A stretch of DNA of 64,000 nt. Origin: Chrysemys picta bellii. Lineage: Eukaryota; Chordata; Testudines; Emydidae. A program made the translations under genes and the position numbers. The stretch spans positions 114,548,421 to 114,612,420 of the forward strand of contig NC_088792.1 in NCBI RefSeq assembly GCF_011386835.1, read 5' to 3'. Below the pieces are notes generated by a model that was given only the letters and a program-made list of their open reading frames with translations, had not been told where the DNA came from and ran no database searches. Shown here in pieces: positions 21,599 to 30,817 of this stretch (positions are counted from its first letter, which is position 1; each line of letters begins with the position of its first letter).

Positions 21599-22732
21599 AT
21601 GGTGCCAGTGGGCACCGTGGCCTCAGGCACCTGCGCAGCCAGGACCTCGCTCTGTGACGGGAGCCTTTCAGGGCCGCCCTGCGTCACCTCCCCGGCACCG
21701 GGATCAGACTGTGGGCACGAACCCCCGGCACCAACTTCGGCACCGGCCGTCGAGCCCACGATGCCGTCGGTGGCTGAAGGCACCGCTCCATCCACCTCTT
21801 CGGCGCAGGGTGATTCAGTTGCGGTGCCGCCTCCCTCTTCCCAAGAGGACTTCAAAGAGCATCAAGAGCTGCTTAGGAGGGTGGCAGCAAACCTCGCGCT
21901 CCGGGCCGAGGAGATGGAGGAGCCCTCCGATACCCTGTTCAATGTCCTCGCCTCCTCGGTACCAGGGCGTGTGGCCCTCCCATTTCATCAGGGAGTAGCC
22001 AACATTACTACTGGCCTCTGGCAGACCCCGGCATCTCTTGGGCCTATTTCCAAAAAGGCCAAGAGGAAGTACTTCCTCCCCACAAGGGGCCACGAGTACC
22101 TATACACCCACCGAGCTCCGAACTCCCTGGTGTTAGAGTCGTTCCACCACCATGAGCGGAATGGCCAGCCCGCACCCACACGAAAAGACAAGGACGCTCG
22201 TAGACTGGACACCTTTGGAAAAAAGGTTTATTTGCCTGCAAGTTTCCAGCTCAGGGTGGCAAACCACCAGGCACTGCTGAGCCAGTATGAGTTTAATCTC
22301 TGGGGATCCCTCCCCAAGTTTGAGCTCCTTCTTCAGGATAAAGATAGAAAGGAGTTCCAGGCTCTGATTGATGAAGGTGCGGCAGCAGCCAAAGCAGCTC
22401 TCCAGGCAGCTTTGGATGCAGCAGACACAGCCGCTCGTTCGATGGCTTCCGCAATCTCCATGCGACGGGCGTCGTGGCTCTCGCTCTCGCGGCTGTCGGC
22501 CGGGTCCCAATCCATAATGCAGGACCTGCTGTTTAATGGCAAGGCCCTATTTGCGGAACAGACAGACACGCGTCTGCACGGGATGAAGGACTCCCGCACC
22601 ACCCTGCAGATGCTGGGCCTCTACATCCCGCCCCCTAAGGACAAGCCCAGGCTTCAAACCTCTGCTCCTCCAGCTCGGGACAGATACGAACCCCCGCCTA
22701 AGCAGCAGAGGGAACAAAGGCGTCTGTCCTAA
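21599..22732 (+). CDS. DIRS-2 gag, open C-terminal segment (377 codons), not expected to be functional
   Basis: This is the longest clean DIRS gag frame in the window. The true gag frame begins at about 21690, and the first 30 codons are likely read out of frame. Blocks in order are EHQELLRRVAANLALRAEEM (about 21860-21915), KRKYFLPTRGHEYLYTHRAP (about 22060-22120) and KDARRLDTFGKKVYLPASFQ (22189-22248). After these come NHQALLSQYEFNLWGSL, an alanine-rich helical stretch (AAAKAALQAALDAADTAARS, about 22382-22441), and a proline/arginine tail ending in a stop at 22730-22732. The same blocks occur in 8235-10664 and in copies A and B. With RT and recombinase absent and the 5' frame broken, no retrotransposition is expected. 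The segment could still be a useful consensus reference. Confidence 0.7.
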   Translation: MVPVGTVASGTCAARTSLCDGSLSGPPCVTSPAPGSDCGHEPPAPTSAPAVEPTMPSVAEGTAPSTSSAQGDSVAVPPPSSQEDFKEHQELLRRVAANLALRAEEMEEPSDTLFNVLASSVPGRVALPFHQGVANITTGLWQTPASLGPISKKAKRKYFLPTRGHEYLYTHRAPNSLVLESFHHHERNGQPAPTRKDKDARRLDTFGKKVYLPASFQLRVANHQALLSQYEFNLWGSLPKFELLLQDKDRKEFQALIDEGAAAAKAALQAALDAADTAARSMASAISMRRASWLSLSRLSAGSQSIMQDLLFNGKALFAEQTDTRLHGMKDSRTTLQMLGLYIPPPKDKPRLQTSAPPARDRYEPPPKQQREQRRLS

Positions 22733-22780
22733 CGCCAATCCCGTTCGGCCCCATGCCCTAGGGCCTCAAAGGCCAAACGA

Positions 22781-22978
22781 AAGTTTCGCAGCCACTGGGA
22801 ATCATCCCACATCTGCAGCACGATGCGGTCCCACCAGTCTGTGCTTGTTTCCCAGGCCCAGAATCGGCATTCCACGACATGAACCTGCCCCAGTAACACC
22901 ATGATTAGCACATTGCTGGGGCCTGTACTTTGTGAGAGGTCTATGTCCATATCAATGTCCTCATCACTCTTGTTGCAG
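22781..22978 (-). pseudogene. HARBI1-like nuclease, N-terminal fragment (PIF/Harbinger)
   Basis: The minus strand from the ATG at 22950 reads MDIDLSQSTGPSNVLIMVLL and then FWAWETSTDWWDRIVLQMWD, ending DSQWLRNFR at about 22783. From general knowledge of the family this resembles the N-terminus of HARBI1-like proteins encoded by PIF/Harbinger transposons. Only about 57 codons remain before the DIRS junction, and none of the DDE catalytic region is present. The frame is open by chance into DIRS sequence. Confidence 0.6.
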
Positions 22979-22982
22979 ATTA

Positions 22983-23103
22983 CAAATTACATTGGAAAAA
23001 GTTGTCACTGACTTTAAAAAAAAATTCCATTAAGCCCCTTACAGAAGATTGACTCTCAGATTCCATATAGTCTAGCCCACATTGGCTGTTCAGCAGCACT
23101 ATG
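22983..23103 (+). repeat. 120-bp dispersed repeat, copy 1
   Basis: Nearly identical to 30698-30817 in the same orientation. I count two substitutions (GTTGTCACTG against GTTTTCACTG, TAAGCCCC against TAGGCCCC) and one extra A in an A-run. It is bounded by a HARBI1-like fragment on the left and a MITE on the right. The family is not recognised, and no coding function is visible. Confidence 0.75.
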
Positions 23104-23313
23104 ATCCTGGGACGCATCAATCGATCCCCGAATCGACGCTCTTACTCCACCAGCAGAGGTGGGAGTAAGCGCCGTCGACGGGAAGCCGCAGAGGTCGATT
23201 TTGCCACCGTCCCTACAGTGGGGTAAGTCAGCTGCGATACATCGAATTCAGCTACGCTGTTCGCGTAGCTGAATTGACGTATCTTAAATCGACCCCCCCT
23301 GTAGTGAAGACCT
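23104..23313. repeat. MITE-like segment with internal hairpin
   Basis: It includes a 13-bp perfect inverted repeat, AATTCAGCTACGC at 23245-23257 and GCGTAGCTGAATT at 23263-23275, within a longer imperfect hairpin (about 23227-23293). The right part reads AAATCGACCCCCCCTGTAGT. It is CpG-rich compared with the surroundings. It was assigned to a non-autonomous DNA transposon by structure only. Confidence 0.6.
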
Positions 23314-23640
23314 GCCCTGAGTCAGATGCCATCAGCAGAAGGTTGATTTTCTTTTTTGGTGGTTTAGGTTCTATAGTTTCCTCATCGGAGTGTTGCTCTT
23401 TTAACTCTTCTGAAAGCATGTTCTACACCTTGTCCTTCTCAGATTTTGGAAGATATTTCAGATTCTTAAACCTTGGGTAGAGTGCTGTAGCTATCTTTAG
23501 AAATCTCACATTAGTACCTTCTTTCTGTTCTGTCAAATCTGCAGTGAAAGTGTTCTTAAAATGAACAACATGTGCTGGGCATCATCCGAGACTGCTATAA
23601 CATGAAAAATATGGCAAAATGCGTGTAAAACAGCAGGAGA
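23314..23640 (-). pseudogene. hAT transposase fragment, inverted relative to the rest of the element
   Basis: Minus-strand translation gives GTNVRFLKIATALYPRFKNL, KYLPKSEKDKV, a stop, then NMLSEELKEQHSDEET and PPKKKINLLLMASD. This looks like the hAT segment that normally lies just upstream of the C-terminal dimerisation domain. That domain is encoded on the opposite strand from 23657. A premature stop (TAG replacing an expected Trp codon) is visible. The segment shows that an inversion took place inside the transposon. Confidence 0.7.
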
Positions 23641-24289
23641 CATTTAATTTTTTTTAATGAGCATCATCAGCATGGAAGCGTGTCCTCTGGAATGGTGGCC
23701 GAAGCATGAAGGGGCATACAAATGTTTAGCATATCTGTCACATAAATACCTTGCAATGCCAGCTACAAAAGTGCCATGCAAACGCCTGTTCTCACTTCCA
23801 GGTGACATTTCAAATAATAAGCGGGCAGCATTTTTCCCACAAATGTCAAACAAACTTGTTTTGCTTAGCGATTGGCTGAACAAGAAGTAGGACTGAGTGG
23901 ACTTGTAGGCGCTAAAGTTTTACATTGTTTTATTTTGAGTGCAGTTATGTAACAAACAAACAAAATCTACATTTGTAAGTTGCACTTTCATGATAAAGAC
24001 ATTGCATTACAGAACTTGTATAAGGAAAATTGAAAAATACTATTTCTTTTGTTTATCATTTTTACAGTGCAAATATTTGTAATAAAAATAATAATATAAA
24101 GGGAGCACTGTATATTTTGTATTCTATATTGTAATTGAAATCAATATATTTGAAAATGTAGAAAAACATCCACAAATATTTAATAAATTTCAAAATTCAG
24201 TGTGATTAAACATACGATTAATTTTTTAATTGTGATTAATTCTTTTGAGTTAATCGTGTGAGTTAACTGCGATTAATCAACAGCCCTAC
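23641..24289 (+). pseudogene. hAT transposase C-terminal dimerisation domain plus 3' end of the element
   Basis: The frame at 23657-23890 encodes the hAT dimerisation domain: CPLEWWPKHEGAYKCLAYLS, then KYLAMPATKVPCKRLFSLPG, DISNNKRAAFFPQMSNKLVL and a stop. In hAT proteins the Y-A-PATSVPSER-FS-AGDI-KR motif lies at the extreme C-terminus. A long AT-rich 3' UTR follows (23891-24240), and the element ends at about 24289 with GTTAACTGCGATTAATCAAC then AGCCCTA, the right terminal inverted repeat. The 5' end and most of the transposase are missing. Confidence 0.8.
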
Positions 24290-24303
24290 AAATAACGTAA
24301 TGT

Positions 24304-25080
24304 AATGTAATAATTACGGTAGAGGTGTGGGTCAAGTCTGTGAAGACGGCTCTGCGTGTGCTATGAGTACCTGAAGAAGATCGTGGGGACTTCATAGAGG
24401 AGCACCTCAAGGGCCAGGCCAAGGCCACAGTAAAGTTCATGGCAATGGCGGAGAAGAAAGATGTGGAAAAGGTGTTTGAACTCCTCCTAGAAGTGTATGG
24501 AGACAAGGTACCTATTGGAACTTGACTAAAGGAGTTCTTGGAGAGAAAGCAGGAGCTCGGTGAAACTATCCGAGCATACGCATATGGCCTCCAGGAGAGA
24601 ATGAGCAAAGTGGAGTGGCAAGACTCTCAACGAGTTCCAGACCCCGGTATGTTTCTAAAAGAGCAGTTGGTGTTGGGGCTCCGGGACGACTCCCTCTGAC
24701 GTGAAATGAAAAGGAGGTTTAAAGAAGAGCCCAGTAAGAAGTTCCATGAACTCATGCAGGCTGCCATTATGTGGTCAGAAGAAGAGGAAGTTCCTGTGGC
24801 AGAGTGGGCCAAGCCTAACCCCCATATGCGAAGTGGGGGCTTGGTGAATGCAGCTGCTAGGGAAAAGGCCCTGCCCCAAACACAGCTAACATTGAAAAGT
24901 CTACATGAAGCTGTCCAAAAACTGGCTGTCCAACGGGGGCGATGCTGAAAGTGATGACCTAGTTGATGAAAGAAAAAAATCCAGTTAGCATGCCAAAGTA
25001 TCCAAGGAGATTGGGATCGCAAAGAGCCCCACTGAAGGATGAGCTGGGAAGGTACATCTGTTACACTTGTGAAAGACCAG
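24304..25080 (+). pseudogene. Ty3/Gypsy gag, broken by stops and an LTR insertion
   Basis: The frame encodes HLKGQAKATVKFMAMAEKKD, then FELLLEVYGDK, LKEFLERKQELGETIRAYAY, LQERMSKV and MKRRFKEEPSKKFHELMQAA. This is the helical capsid pattern of Ty3/Gypsy gags (short-lived YGD...RKQ...GE-I-Y motifs). In-frame stops are at 24364, 24523, 24697 and 24946. A frameshift lies between 24948 and 25053. The zinc knuckle then begins (CYTCERPG, about 25059-25081) and is cut by the solo LTR. Its remaining His and Cys are encoded right after the LTR (about 25790-25808), giving the standard C-X2-C-X4-H-X4-C spacing when the insertion is ignored. Confidence 0.82.
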
Positions 25081-25081
25081 G

Positions 25082-25785
25082 TGTCATAAACAGACAGTTA
25101 AGGGTTAATTCCTCTTTTACCTGTAAAGGGCTAAGAAGTTCACATAGCCTAGCTGACACCTGACCAGAAGAACCAATGGGGGGACAAGATGTTTTCAAAG
25201 AGGGAGGAGGGAAATCAGTCTTTTGTCTGTTCAGAAAAGTTTGTGCCGGAGTGAAGGATCCAGGAGTCAGCCATCTAACATTTCTTAAAAGTAGTAAGTG
25301 TTTAGAGAAGGCATGTATTAGATTATGTTTATTTTCTTTTGTGATTTATTTTTGCATAGAGGGAGAATCAAATTGGGTTTCTTTGTGTAACTAAGATTTT
25401 GCCCAGAGGGACATCCTCTGGGTTTTGAATCTGTTGTCTGTGAGAGTAGCTTGCATGCTAATCTCACAGAGGTATTCCTTTCACCCTTTTTCTTTAATTA
25501 AAAGTCTTCTTTTAAGAACCTGATTGATTTTTCCTTGTTTAAGATCCAAGGGTTTTTTGGTGGGAGGTGAATCAGTCTCAATCCTGCCAGGAAAAGGGGG
25601 ATAAAGACTGGGGAAATATTTTGGGGGAAAGACAGAATTTCCAAATGACTCTCCCATAAACATTTGTTTAAATTATTTGGTGGTGGCAGATACTAGATCT
25701 AAGCTGGTAAATAAGCTTAGGGGTTATCTCATGCAGGTCCCCACATCTGTACCCTACAGTTTAGAGTTGGGGTGACACCTTGACA
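25082..25785 (+). mobile_element. Solo LTR, 704 bp, inserted in the Gypsy zinc-knuckle codons
   Basis: The element starts TGTCATAAACAGACAGTTAA and ends CACCTTGACA, so the ends are inverted TGTCA...TGACA. It is flanked by an exact 5-bp duplication, CCAGG at 25077-25081 and 25786-25790. A polyadenylation-type ATTAAA lies at 25497-25502. The 5-bp duplication and TG...CA ends fit a retrovirus-like LTR. No internal sequence remains. Confidence 0.92.
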
Positions 25786-25789
25786 CCAG

Positions 25790-26123
25790 GGCATACTAGC
25801 CAAGAATGTCCACTGAGAAGGAGAGCAGAGTCCCTGGCACTCGAAATCAATGGGGCACCAGGTGCGAATGGTCCATCTATAGTAGAAGGCCAAGCAGTGG
25901 CAAAAGGATTCTTAGGCCTGTCCTTGGTGGAAAATCACTCTGCATACAGTGATTGAGTGGAACGTGGGCAGCGCCAGCATATCTAGCAACTTCTGTGAGT
26001 GAGCATTTGGAGACTAACTGCTCAAGTATGTATAGCAGGGATGAAGACCAGATGTTTGTTAGATACTGGCTCAGAAGTCACCACCATTACTGAGTCACAT
26101 TTTCAGAAGACAAGGAGCTGACC
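25790..26123 (+). pseudogene. Gag tail and aspartic protease active site of the Gypsy element
   Basis: After the zinc knuckle the sequence continues as a decayed linker. At 26047-26115 it encodes KTRCLLDTGSEVTTITESHF, the retropepsin active-site motif. The DTG triad is at 26062-26070. A frame change shortly after (about 26100-26120) separates the active site from the rest of the protease in the 26124 frame. Confidence 0.8.
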
Positions 26124-27461
26124 ATGCACAACACACAGTTTGTACATCTAACAGCAGTTAATGGACTAGCAATCCCAGTGGTGGGATGCCTCGAAGCAGA
26201 TATAGACTACATGGGCCAGACACTGCCAGGGAAATGTATTTTCATCCTGAAAGACAAAGCCTCCAAAATGAGCCATATAGGAGAAGGAGTCCCAGGGATT
26301 CTAGGGATGAACATCATTAGTGAGCTGAAGAAGCTACAGTGGCCAGTAAAAGGAACCAGGAGGATGAATCGTCATGGGCACTCTAAGAAAAATGCTGTGC
26401 TGAGTGGAGTACTGGCTCAAGTGGAGAGACAGAGTCATTCCCTGGGCCCCACAAGGTGGACTGGAAATGTTAAAGTCGGCAGAAAACGGAAGACCATTAT
26501 TCCTCCTTGGAGAGTGAAGATCCTTAATGAATGCTGCTGGATGCCAGGAAATACCAATGAATATCGAGTGCTGGTAGAGTCTACATCTGGGTCAAGCCTA
26601 TCTAATGGACTTTGGTCAGCCAATGTACTGACTAGTGCCATCAAAGGAAGAGTAGCAGTGAGTCTTCTAAACTCATGCATGAAGGCTATGGAGTTGCAGT
26701 CTGAGGAGGTGATCCCTAAGGTGAAGGTAACATTTGGGGAGAAGGGAGAACAAGTTACCTTTCCTCAAGAAAAATGTGGTGGGAGACTCCCAATTCCAGT
26801 TCAAGCGGCATGTCAAGGGCTGATTCCTGCACAGGTGACTAACTTAAGAGTGTTGCCAGAGAAGCATCAAGAAGCCTTTTCTAAGGATGAGGTCACCAAT
26901 TTTGATGACTAGGTCAAAGGTGTCCATGACAGGCCAAAGACAACCAGCGAAGTTGCTCTCAGTACAGCTAAAGACACAGCCCAAAGTAGGAAAAGGACTT
27001 ATGATCGCAAGTCCAGTGGGGCTCTCATCAGACCTGGTGACTGTGTACCAGTTAGTAGCCACAGACGCCAGAGACGTAATAAAATACAGAACAAATGGGA
27101 GCCAAATCCCCACACTGTGGTCACCCACAACAATCCCAAACTGCCAGTGTACACTATCCAGCCTGAACTAGGAGGTCCTGAGAGAGTAGTACATAGGGAC
27201 CAGCTAAAGCATTGGACTTTTAGTCTGACCAGGGCTCATAGGAGGCATAGAGCAGCATTTCCCGAGGAGACTGAAACCAATGGGGTAAACCCAAATCCTA
27301 ACAAGAATGGCCAGATCCCTCAAACTGACTCAGTATTACCCGAGGACAGGGAAATAGACAATATGGGTAACAAACCACCAGTCTTAAGAAGGTCCCACAG
27401 GGCTAATAAGGGTGTACTGCCTATTAAAATTAGAGATGATTATGTTATTGGTTCTATGTAG
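26124..27461 (+). pseudogene. Gypsy protease tail fused by deletion to integrase C-terminus
   Basis: A single frame of 446 codons has just one internal stop (TAG at 26910-26912). The first part continues the protease (LTAVNGLAIPVVGCLEADID, then GVPGILGMNIISELK at about 26287-26330), followed by a linker ending HQEAFSKDEVTNFDD. In full-length relatives a sequence like this precedes the RT. Here it passes directly to residues typical of the Gypsy integrase C-terminus: RTYDRKSSGALIRPGDCVPV (about 26986-27045), then RRNKIQNKWEPNPHTVV and GGPERVVHRDQLKHW. The RT, RNase H and integrase core (some 3 kb) are lost at a junction near 26905-26915. No chromodomain is visible. Confidence 0.8.
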
Positions 27462-27638
27462 TGTTTTAATGAATATTGTCATGCATAGTATGAAGAAATA
27501 GATGCGGACTGTTTAATATGTTAAATGTACTTCTGATAATTGTTAATGGGTTTTTGATATGATATGATGTGGGTATATGTTGTTAATATGGGGGCCCGGA
27601 AGTACTGGTGTGAATATTGTGGTTGTGGCAGAATTTTA

Positions 27639-27649
27639 GCAAGGGGGAA
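27639..27649 (+). promoter_or_regulatory. Polypurine tract of the Gypsy element
   Basis: AGCAAGGGGGAA lies immediately before the LTR start TGTAAGGGG (27650). This is the expected position of the plus-strand DNA primer. Confidence 0.7.
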
Positions 27650-28695
27650 TGTAAGGGGACTGTTATCCCCTTACTAACGTTCAGTGGGGGTGTTTTGGTT
27701 GGCTAGCTCCCAGTACCAAAAGGGGAAGGGTCGATGGGAAATCAGGACCCTGAGACTGACAGTCCCTAGGGGCAATGGGGAGAGGCCAACACTCCAGGTC
27801 AGCCTGATTGACAGAACAGGCAGGCTAATCAAGGAGTCAGGAGGCCAGGGGGGGTCCTGTCTTCTGTGTGAGCTGGAATTGCCTGGGTCAGACAGAGTGG
27901 GGCCGAGCTAAGGAGAGAGCAGGGGCCCGAGCTAAGCTGCTGGGAGCAGAGCTGCAGCCCCAAAGCCAGAGCACAGCCGAGAGAGAGCAGACCTGTCCTG
28001 GGAGCAGAGCTGCAGCAACCAGAGCCAGAGGGGCCAGAGAAGCAGCCCAGGGAGCTGGAGGCAGAGCAGCAGCTATGCTGAGGCAGAGTGGAGGTGGAGC
28101 TGGGGCTGGAGCAGTCCGGAGCTGGGTGCGGTGAGCAACTGGGAAGAGCGAGGGGGACCCTGGGCAGTGGGCCCAGCATAGGGAGATGCCTCAGCCAAGA
28201 GGGGACGACGCTGGGAAGAAGGGTCCTGCCACCTAGAGCCTGGGAGCATATTGCCACTGCCAGAGCAAGTGTTCCAACCCACAGCATCCCTGCAGCACAG
28301 CCCGGGCCTGAGAAGGCGGCCTGGGACCTACAAGAAACAGACGGTGAACTGCCCTGACATTCCAGAGACACTGTTTGTGATGTTCCCTGCCACAGAGCGG
28401 GGTGATGTGTTTCCTTTAACCTTTCCCATTTTCCTTATTCCTTTTTAAACCAATTGTTAATTAAATAAACTATTGCTTTAAATCAGTGGGTCAGGAAAGC
28501 ATCCACTGCAGAGAGAGTACCCGGAGTGAGGACATCCTTGCCCCTGACCTAGGTGACCACAGCAGGGTTGGGGGGCAAGCCCCCCAGGAATCCTGGGCCC
28601 AGCCTTGTTGACGTCACTAGGCATAGCTACCAGGTAACTCGGGGGGGGATGGAAGGCCACAAGTGCCGATGAAACCCCCCTGCTCTGGGTCTAAG
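27650..28695 (+). mobile_element. Gypsy 3' LTR
   Basis: It starts TGTAAGGGGACTGTTATCCC. The centre is rich in purines and CAG/GAG (27850-28130), which produces long meaningless open frames on both strands. AATAAA is at 28464-28469. The right end is uncertain because another LTR-like block seems to begin at about 28696. No matching 5' LTR lies within the window. Confidence 0.65.
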
Positions 28696-29204
28696 TGAGC
28701 CACAGTAACTCCATCTTGTGAACCTTAACCTACCTACATGCTAACAGCCTAAAAGCAGAATATGTAATGGTCAGCTTTTTAGCAGACAGCTGCAGTTTCG
28801 CTCACACTAGCAGAACTTTTAGTGATAATGAGGGGAAAAGGGGGAGGGAAAGGCCTACTACGTAGAGCTTGCAAGGTCGAAGATAAGCATGCGGACGAGA
28901 ACTTTTCTCTCATGCCACAATGTAATGCCTGCTGTAACCGCTGTTGGGCAAGGAGGGGTAAGGGTGGAACAGAACAAAGGCTTGTACACAAACAGCTTGG
29001 AATATAAAATGGGAAACTTGCTTGTATTTGCTGCGCTTGATTTGAGACATGCTGGTCTCCTAGTGCCTATTCAGAGCTCTTGAATAAATTTGGTTTGCTT
29101 CTCCACCCTGGTGTGTCTATTGGTGCGGCGCATACCGGGCAACGAACCCTGTTGCCCTCCTCGGGCCCTCTGGGCCGGCAACAGCCTTGTTGGGGTTACA
29201 AGGA
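28696..29204 (+). mobile_element. Probable solo LTR, about 510 bp
   Basis: The block has LTR layout: a TATA-like AATATAAAATGG (29001-29012), a polyadenylation signal AATAAA (29083-29088) about 75 bp downstream, a GT-rich stretch (GGTGTGTCTATTGGTGCGGC), and an end GTTGGGGTTACA. The left end, TGAGCCACAGTAACTCC, is tentative. I found no matching target duplication, so both ends are approximate. Confidence 0.5.
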
Positions 29205-29253
29205 CTCTGCCAGACAGGAGAATGCAAGGGGAGTCCTTGAAGGCAGGGAGGCC

Positions 29254-29427
29254 CAGGGCCGCCGAGATCGGATTCGGGCCACGGTGAAAAAAATGTTTTG
29301 GGCCCCCCAGCAAGGGTGGGCCCCCCAGCTAAACAGGGCCGATGAGAACGTGGGGAAGCCAGGCCCCCTTCCAGACCGCCGGGCCCTGGTAATTTGTACT
29401 GGCTTCCCCACCCTCTCATCGGCCCTG
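29254..29427. mobile_element. hAT-type MITE, 174 bp, with 8-bp target duplication and nested fold-back
   Basis: The ends CAGGGCCGCCGAGAT and ATCGGCCCTG are inverted. The flanks GGGAGGCC (29246-29253) and GAGAGGCC (29428-29435) match at 7 of 8 positions. Inside, 29334-29362 and 29399-29427 form a 29-bp inverted repeat with two mismatches, so the right terminus is present twice in opposite orientations. Confidence 0.72.
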
Positions 29428-29435
29428 GAGAGGCC

Positions 29436-30697
29436 TGTGGCTAAAGGAAGTGGGAGCGAGGACTCAGATCCTTCCGCTAGCCCATTTCACCGGGGTAGTG
29501 CAGAAGCCAGGAAGTGCCCCACAATAGCGGGACTATTCCCCCGCTTACATTTGCATTAGCACCTTGAAATAAAAGTATAGCAGCTGATTTCACTATCAAA
29601 AATACAGCACATAATGTAAAAACACCTGCTTTGAAAACAAGTGAAAATATTTTCTTGACTAAACATTAAGTAAACATTTTAATGCACACAAGTTAAGCAT
29701 CCATGTCAATGTTGTACTATTTCACGAAATTTTGGTATACAGTGGCAGATTGAATCAACATATTATTAGGTCACTTATTATGACAAAACTACTTATTTGA
29801 TAATACTGTCCTTAAGCACTAAGTGTCAAGTACACAGACAACCTTGTTCCAGTTCTCTAAATTCGCATGCTCCTGTGCAAACATGTTGTGTTGTCCTGTA
29901 CCTACATCTCTGACTTGTGCAGCTACAGAATATTGCCTCTATGCAGTCAGCTGATATAGGTGGCAATGAAGTGAATTGTGGCATCAGACCTCTGTCCTCC
30001 TGTTTCCAATGCATTATATTTGGAAGATCCAATGCTCAATTTTGTCAATGACCTCTCTGTATTTGACATCTTGCAATTGCTTTCTAATGTCCGTTGCCTC
30101 CCTTATTCTATGCAATCCTGCTTCACGCACACCTTCTTTACTTGGTTCTTGGCAAACAATGCAAAGACTGTAGGAAACTGGCATGAGACTTACCATCAGT
30201 TCCATGGTTTACATACAACTGTAACCACTGTGAGTGTCAAAACCACCACCTCATCTAACTACTGTTGCTCTATTTGTAAAAAATGCAATCTCCATCACTT
30301 CTGTGTTAATTCTCCTCTAACTACTGTGCAATATATGTTATAAGACAAATATTCAGAATAAAAGAAAATGAGAAGATGATTTCAGATATTACAGGAAACA
30401 TAACTTCTGTGTTATGATTAACTTCTTGCTAATATTATGATATAAGGATCACTCAATGCTATAAAAAGTTGAATATTAGGGTACAATAGGTATTAAAACC
30501 AAGATGTGTCTCTTCTCATTTCTGTTCTTAATAGACTAAAAATGAATTATGCCAAGCAGTTTGATTTTACTAACAAGTTCATGCACATGCTGTTGGTGTG
30601 TTTCTGGTTAATTTTGGTGGCCATATTTATTTGCAAGTCTGAGGGTCTAAACATCAAAATTCAGCTTGATAAAAACCATTTTCAAAATATGCAGGTT
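29436..30697. other. Mostly non-coding, with a possible cysteine-rich remnant on the minus strand
   Basis: From about 30205 to 29826 the minus strand encodes, across a frame change, LPPISADCIEAIFCSCTSQR and CTGACEF. The LPP...I.C.C pattern resembles a cysteine-rich domain found in some transposon-associated proteins, but the similarity is weak and rests on memory of the pattern only. The rest of the stretch is AT-rich and featureless. Confidence 0.25.
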
Positions 30698-30817
30698 CAA
30701 ATTACATTGGAAAAAGTTTTCACTGACTTTAAAAAAAATTCCATTAGGCCCCTTACAGAAGATTGACTCTCAGATTCCATATAGTCTAGCCCACATTGGC
30801 TGTTCAGCAGCACTATG
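30698..30817 (+). repeat. 120-bp dispersed repeat, copy 2
   Basis: Nearly identical direct repeat of 22983-23103. It lies within otherwise unremarkable sequence, and the flanks do not match copy 1 beyond a few bases. Confidence 0.75.

Larger units (their letters stand above)
20156..22780 (+). mobile_element. Second DIRS element, 5' half only
   Basis: It opens with a diverged left ITR (about 20156-20360): TATAGGTGTGCGTGCT, then CCTGGAGTGGCG and TTCCTTCTTGCCACCAGTGA, matching 7905-8075. The gag region follows, and the element stops shortly after the gag stop codon, at about 22780. RT-RH, recombinase, ICR and right ITR are all missing. The break point meets an antisense HARBI1-like fragment. 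Confidence 0.85.
24290..28695 (+). mobile_element. Internally deleted Ty3/Gypsy retrotransposon with 3' LTR
   Basis: Order: decayed gag (about 24304-25080), solo LTR inserted in the gag (25082-25785), gag remainder and protease (25790-26120), an open frame up to an integrase C-terminus (26124-27461), polypurine tract (27639-27649) and 3' LTR (27650 to about 28695). The RT, RNase H and integrase catalytic core are absent. The 5' LTR and primer binding site are not visible, because the element meets a hAT terminus near 24290. Confidence 0.82.

Noticed and set aside
22690..22950. Reading the HARBI1-like frame through to 22729 as one protein
   Set aside because: Similarity to the family stops at about 22783. 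The remainder is antisense DIRS sequence that happens to be open.
27829..28371. 180-codon open frame on the minus strand
   Set aside because: It lies wholly within the purine-rich Gypsy LTR. The Ser/Leu/Cys-rich composition is a by-product of CAG/GAG repetition.
29826..30205. Cysteine-rich minus-strand remnant as a named gene
   Set aside because: The similarity is too short and crosses a frame change. I retained it only as a low-confidence remark.
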